This document shows positions 1 through 6,100 of a stretch of 7,670 nt of DNA, piece by piece. Source of the stretch: Candidatus Omnitrophota bacterium (lineage in GTDB: Bacteria; Omnitrophota; Gorgyraeia; Gygaellales; Profunditerraquicolaceae); assembly GCA_017995695.1 (NCBI GenBank), contig JAGOIJ010000074.1:1-7670 (forward strand), in the 5' to 3' direction. A model generated the notes under the pieces. The model worked only from the letters and a program-made list of their open reading frames with translations, was not told where the DNA came from and ran no database searches. The translations under genes were made by a program, and so were the position numbers. The first letter of the stretch is position 1; every line of letters starts with the position of its first letter.

Positions 1-116
1 GCACCCGGCCCGCCCATTCCTATCGCCGTAGCCACGCCGACTATATTTCCAGTTCCAATCGTAGCCGCAAGAGCCGTTGATAATGCGCCGAACTGGCTCA
101 CATCCCCGTTTCCTTC
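1..116 (-). other. Domain start: AGCS-family sodium:alanine symporter, truncated by window edge
   Basis: Residues 2519-2556. The sequence G-D-V-S-Q-F-G-A-L-S-T-A-L (2522-2534) followed by A-A-T-I-G-T-G-N-I-V-G-V-A-T-A-I (2535-2550) and G-M-G-G-P-G matches the highly conserved segment of sodium:alanine/glycine symporters, where G-x-G-N-I lines the substrate and sodium site and G-G-P-G leads into F-W-M-W. These are integral membrane proteins importing small amino acids with sodium. Only this stretch is inside the window and the rest would continue beyond base 1. It is in frame with the preceding soluble enzymes with no intervening stop and no start signal. A preceding first transmembrane helix is not visible. 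If the downstream part is complete, the giant protein would be membrane-anchored at this end, unless the part is released by processing. Confidence 0.8.
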
Positions 117-3100
117 TTTTTCTTTTGCCACAGCAAGCTGGAAATATAAACCCTGCTCGCCTCGAGCATACCCATACGCGAACCCCCACACTGCTTCTTG
201 TTGAGCATGCACAACAAACACCACTTTCTGCTTGCCCCATATCAGCTGTCGTTGTATTCTCTCAACGGTTAAAACCTCATCATAGTTTATATATCCTTCT
301 TCGGCGAGCCTGAGCGAAAGCTTGACGATTGATGAGAAATCATCGGGTAAAGCTAAACGAGTCTGCGCAAAGAGATCGGCCTCGAAAGGCACCCTTCTTC
401 CAAATAATACGATTGAACTTCCTCCCAACAGCACGGTTGTAGGGCTTGAGGCACTAGCAACACCAAGCCTCTGCTGCACACGCCCTGCTTGAGTAAAATG
501 GCGCGCAGGGCTGGATCCCGGTTCCCGCTGAAAAGCAAAATTATTCACGAACAAACGCAGGTTTCTTGACTTAATTAACAAAAGTGCGGATTGCAATAAC
601 CGTTGCTGGAGCTCATCAAGCTTTGCGTCACGAGCAATATCATGCGCAGCCTTCCCGAGTATTCTTATCTCGTCATCAAACGCAACGGAATGTTCTGCGT
701 TCCACTGCTCAGCAGTACCGAGCGCTTTCAGCAACGCCTCATCTCGATTGCTCATAAAGTCATTTAGAATAACGTTTCTTAGAATCTCAATTAACAGCCT
801 GCGCGCTTCTTGACGTATAGCGGGTTGCTCAAGATACCACTCGTCACCTTCAGAAGGTAGCGCCGGCCTGACGCATTGCATAAACGCATGGACAAAGCTA
901 AGTAAACCTGCGCTCTTGATATCTTCTGCTTCGGGAATAACGGCCGATTGTTCATAAGAAACAGGCACACGCAACCGTAACGAGGCAAATAGCTCCTCTG
1001 CCTGTTGCTCAAGGCCGCGTAATGATGTATTAAAAACGCTTAACAAAGCCCCTGCATCATCATGCTCTATAGTTTCAAGCAAATCAGCCATCAGCATCGC
1101 CCTCTGCATATCTATCTGGCTTCTTGCTCCGGGGCTTGAGGCGCCGCGCGTGGTAACGTAAGCGCCGAGCGGGGTTGAAGCAACATCGGGCAACTGCAAA
1201 CGATTGAAACCTGCGCACTGCCAATAGCTATCAATATTCTCATTCGACCAGGCACGGTTAACATTCTGCGCATCAGGCTCAAACTTAAAAAGCATGTGGC
1301 CATATTTTTCACGCGTGGCCTGCGTCAAAGCATCCTCGGTAATAAGTGCGATATGATTGGCGTACTGAGAGGCGCTACAGGTTGAGCGACCGTTGGGCTT
1401 TTCAAACATCGCCTGAATCGAAAAACTTTTATGTCGGCCATTGGCAACCGTCACCACCATATAAGGATTACGCAACAAAAGATCTCCTGTGCCCTGCGTA
1501 AAGGTAAGCTCTGGCACTCGTTTATAAATCTCAAGGCAATACTCGATCCAGCGCTCTAATTCCCTCAATCCTCCTAATTCTCGCTCTGCCTCCTGCGTAA
1601 TCTCCGGATAACGAGGATTTAATTCGCTGAAGACAACGCGGTCTTCGATCGTTACTACTATCTTGTAAAACAACTTTAAGAAATCTGTCTTGGTATACGC
1701 CTGATATTTATTCATCCAGTACAGCATAATTGAGGGAATCGGTAGTTCTGATTTCTTTAAGAAATCCCATACGTTCTGTACGCGGATGACAAAAGGAATG
1801 GTGGTTTGGCAATCAGGCCGTAAAAGGCCGCGCACCGGGTTAACCTCTTCATTATTATTGAAGCCCCAGTGCCCCAAATCAGAGCCAACGCCTGCCTGCG
1901 CCCACAAAAGCGGGGCTTTACCTTCTCCAGAGCCAATTTTCTCCTGCAGCTGTGCGTGGAATCGCTGAACTATCTCGTAAGGAGTAATCTGGGTTGGCTC
2001 ATAGCGAGAGAGAGGGCCGATTAATCTATCCTGCGGGAAACCTCTTGTTACCCATGGCCCAACAATTGTGCGCCAATGCTCTGCTAAATAACGAGGATCG
2101 TGCCCTCCCAGAAATTCAATTGTCTGATCGAAGAAATCCTTTGGCCAGGCATAATCATCCCAATAGCAAAGCCAACGCACTTTTTCAAAATCAATTTCCG
2201 GCCCATTCGCATGTGGCCAAGTCCCTAAGAGCCCGTGTGTCTTTCTCCAACCTTCAGTAGTCCCTCCCGTCGCCAGATGCAAGCTTACTTCTCTATTTGC
2301 CAACCCCAACAAATAGCGACCAATAATATCAGCAGCGTAATTCATATACGCCTTATTGGGCACAATAACTGCCCGGTTCACTGGCCAGAATCGCGAGAGT
2401 GTACGCAGCTGCTCTTCATTGATGATCTCATGCTCTTCTCCATTTGGTCCTATCAACTCAACAGGCTCGAACTGATGGCCGCCATAGAATTCAGAAACCC
2501 GATGCAGCGGCCCGTAATTGCGTATCCAAGAAGGAAGCATGTCGAGCGTCTCTGCAATTTCAGGAAAGTTTAATGGCAGTGCAGGGCTTGAGGCGCTGGC
2601 TTGATCAATAGAACCATTCTCTCCCTCTGATGCGCGCTCCCAAAGGATAAACCCAATATGACCCAGAAGAGATTCAGAATTGACCAAAGTCTCAAAGGTC
2701 TCATCATGATTCCCGGAAACTATCCGGAGGGTATCAAGAGCGATAGGCAGATACGCATTCTGTTCAATATACGTTAGAGCATCAGCACCCTCAACAATCA
2801 TCCATTCGGCCAACGGTTCCTTCTGGGCACTCAAAACTAATTTCTGAAGCAAGGAATGCTCATGCGATACAACAATCAATATCATTGCTAATGCGAGCAC
2901 GTGAATCCTCTCCCTTACTGCAAAAACAGCAGCAGGCAACAGTGATTCAATCTCGTTTTCTTCCGGAATAATAATCTCGAAAATATCCAACTCGCGCGGA
3001 TCCGCTATCGAACCAATTCCTTTAATACGAGCATTGAGCTGACAACGAGCGCTGGCGCGGATGAGGCTTTCTTGTAATTGCGCGATTACAGCACGGACGA

Positions 3101-6100
3101 TCACGTTCACGCGAGTATCATCCTGGAAAGAACTGATGCCTTCGCTATCTAACTGCTCAACGACAATGCCAGCGAGCTGTTGATAAAAATCTCGCACTGC
3201 GACAGGGCTGGAGGAAATTCGATCTATCGATTGTTGATAGATGCGCTTATATTCCTCAATCCTCGGCTCCCAATCTGGGTCAAAAATACGGATGTCTTTT
3301 AGCAAACGCGCGTACTCCCGCGGCCTATTGATATACATTTCAAAAAGGCCTTCTATCCTTGTGTATATTTCCCGCGCACTATGCATGCGCTCCTCAACGG
3401 AAACCGGGTCATCGTCAATTTCAAATCCAGGGACAGGCGCAATGGGCGTTCCTTTATTTTCGTAAAAATCAACGAGTCCTCCTCTGGCTGTTACTACAAT
3501 CGGTGCTAACAATAACGCCAATTCTTGGTTAGCGATTCCTCCCGGCTCATCAATAGAAGGCATAATCGCTACTTGCACGCCTGCGCCAATCTGTTTCGCT
3601 AAGACCGGATCAAATTGTTCGATAAAGGCAAGCTTGGTTTTATATTCTTTGCGCTCAACCAGCTTGCGTAGCTGCCGCACCACGACCTCGCCTCGGGGGT
3701 CGCCGGCAGTGCCCAAAATGACCATTTGCGGATGAATACCGGTGGACGGATCTTGCATCGCAAGCAGCTCTTCTATCAAAGGCCTCCCGTCAATTTCAAG
3801 CGGCGTAAAGAGCACATTCAATCCTTTTTGTTTTACTATGCGCGTAACGATACCGATCACGAATTGAATAGGTTGCGCCCACAATAAGCCGACCTTATCC
3901 TGCAAGGCGACCTTGTTTGTTTCCTTCCAAGCAAACTCATTGCTGCCGATCTCTGCACGAAAACCATTTTCGCGTAACGCCGCAAGATTCTGTGGTCTGT
4001 GCTTTGCCGAACGGATACCATTGTACACATAGGTTAATCTATCGCGCATCTGATTTAAAACGCCATCGAGTCCGTATCCGCGCTTTACGGTCAGCGCTTC
4101 CTTCATATGGCCTTTGCTTACAAAGACGATTTTGTCGGCATGCAAAAAGGCCCCCTTCATGAGATTATGCCTGCCAGGCACAAATCCGCCGGGGAAAATC
4201 GACCAGAATTCTAAACCGTCATTAAAAATGCCATCGCGCAACGCAGACGGAAGGTTCGTTAAAGCAAATAAATCCACTGAAACAGTTTGAGCGTTTACTG
4301 CTCTATTCAAAACACCGTTTCTGCACAAATAATGCATAAGCTTGGTGTTTTGTTTAACCGCTAAGAAGCCGGGGAATAACCCTTGATATTCAAGGTTATG
4401 CGTCGTAAATACTGCGGCTGGCCTCCTGCCTAATGGCCAATCGTGACGCGCGTACAATTCTTTCATAAAAATCGGGCCGAGGGCAGTCTGCCAATCGTTA
4501 AAGTGCAATACATCGAACTGTACACCAAGCGCGTCTTGAATTAAATAAGGTGCGCGAGGAAGTATAATTGCTTCGATATAACCGCCCAACGAATCAGGGT
4601 CAGGCTTATTATATAGCTCGACAAAGAAGTTTCCGCTCTCATCAATGAGGCCGAACACCGGCACCCCTTCCTGCTCAAGATAAACAACGGTGAGCGGAAT
4701 AACACCTAAGCCGACCGGGACCTCAAGATTCATAAGTCTTTCACCGCCGAACGCGATGAGAAAATTATCAAGCGTGCCATAATCATGTTCGATATCGGCA
4801 AGACGTATCGGCGTGGTAATGCACGCGGCAACGCCTTCCTGCCGTAAGGCCCACGGTAAATCTTTCATATACACGCCCTGGCCGCCGCCTTTTCCGGCAA
4901 CCTGCGTAAGACGCTTGCCATGAAGATTATTAAGCGGCATCTCCATTGCTACAAGATTCACCAAAAGATTATCTGCCAGGCGCGCGCTCAAGAATATCTC
5001 TCGGATTTTAAGGGCTCGATTAGTATTAATAACCTTTGCAAAGAATGTATCGCTGGCAGCGGCGGGCGCAACCCAACTGATCCCTGCGTTGATTGCGGCA
5101 AAATCAAGCGCTTTAAGGTTCACTACCATTTCGATATCTTCCTGTCCTGCAGGAACAGCTGCGAGCGTAAGATTCATTGACGATGAAGAAGGATCGGCGA
5201 ACATGGGCAGCTTGGCAGAAATTGTTGCAGAAAATTTCTTCATGAGTAAAGCATCTAAATGCCAAATGCCCCTTCTCCAGCCTGCAATGGTTAAGGTCAC
5301 CTTAGTAAACCCTTTCGCTCTTGCTAGTTCAAAGAAATGTGATAGCAGCGCGGTTGCCAAACCTTTCCTTACTAAGCATTGATCGGTAGCTACTGAAAGC
5401 AGATAGAGCGTTTTTTTGTTTCCTCGTAAACCGCTATATTTCTCAAGCTCCGGCAGCGCAGTCAGATATCCAACGAGCTTCCCCTGATCGTCTCTTGCTG
5501 TTACCGAAAAACCGCCTGCTCTCTGTTGTAGCCATAATACCTGCTCACTTGATTCTGTCCCGGGAATGCCCTGGCCACTGCTACCCTGGATATCGTCGGT
5601 CTGCAACACATTATCTTCGGCAACTCTTACCACCATTCCATTACGCAATTTCAAGAAACGCGCGTTGATCGTTTTCTTAACGGCTGCCGGACTTGAAGCT
5701 TCCGGCCCCAACAGGTGAAGCCCGGCTTCAAGACTTTCCTGTGCTTGCGGGCTAAGCGCCGCGTTAGAATTGATCTCTACAAGCTCGATCATGCCGAAAA
5801 TACCACGCTCCTGGGTTACTCCGTTTGCGATGCTTCGTAAAGGCACCGCAAGGCTCATCCCGACTTCATTCCTTGTTTGCGGCCGGGCGAGGGAAGCAGT
5901 AATGACGTTATCAAGCAACGGCCACACTGCATTGCTTGTCAAATACAGCATTTCAGTATGATCATTGGCGCCGAATCTTTTCCGGTCAATCAAAGGCAAC
6001 CCAGCGATCACAAAATATAAAGGCTTAGCTTGAGCGCGATGGGTTCGGTCAAAAACATACTCCAAGAGAATACTATAGGCGCTATAGGCGCTTTGGATCA

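Noticed and set aside
353..1312. Short minus-strand ORFs at 353-538, 791-1012 and 1112-1312
   Set aside because: They are in a different minus frame from the long open frame and overlap its coding sequence fully. Their translations (rich in Arg, Leu, Cys) look like off-frame noise.
1994..2573. Plus-strand ORFs of 88 and 112 codons
   Set aside because: They lie antisense to the NagB-like coding region, show no family motif and have irregular composition typical of a shadow frame.
2845..2905. Possible transmembrane helix in the first unassigned module (V-L-A-L-A-M-I-L-I-V-V)
   Set aside because: The hydrophobic run is too short for a membrane span and is flanked closely by charged residues and histidines. 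A buried core element is likelier.
5718..5730. Inverted repeat gaagcc-c-ggcttc resembling a hairpin or terminator
   Set aside because: It lies inside coding sequence, has a one-base loop and no T-run, and the open frame continues through it.
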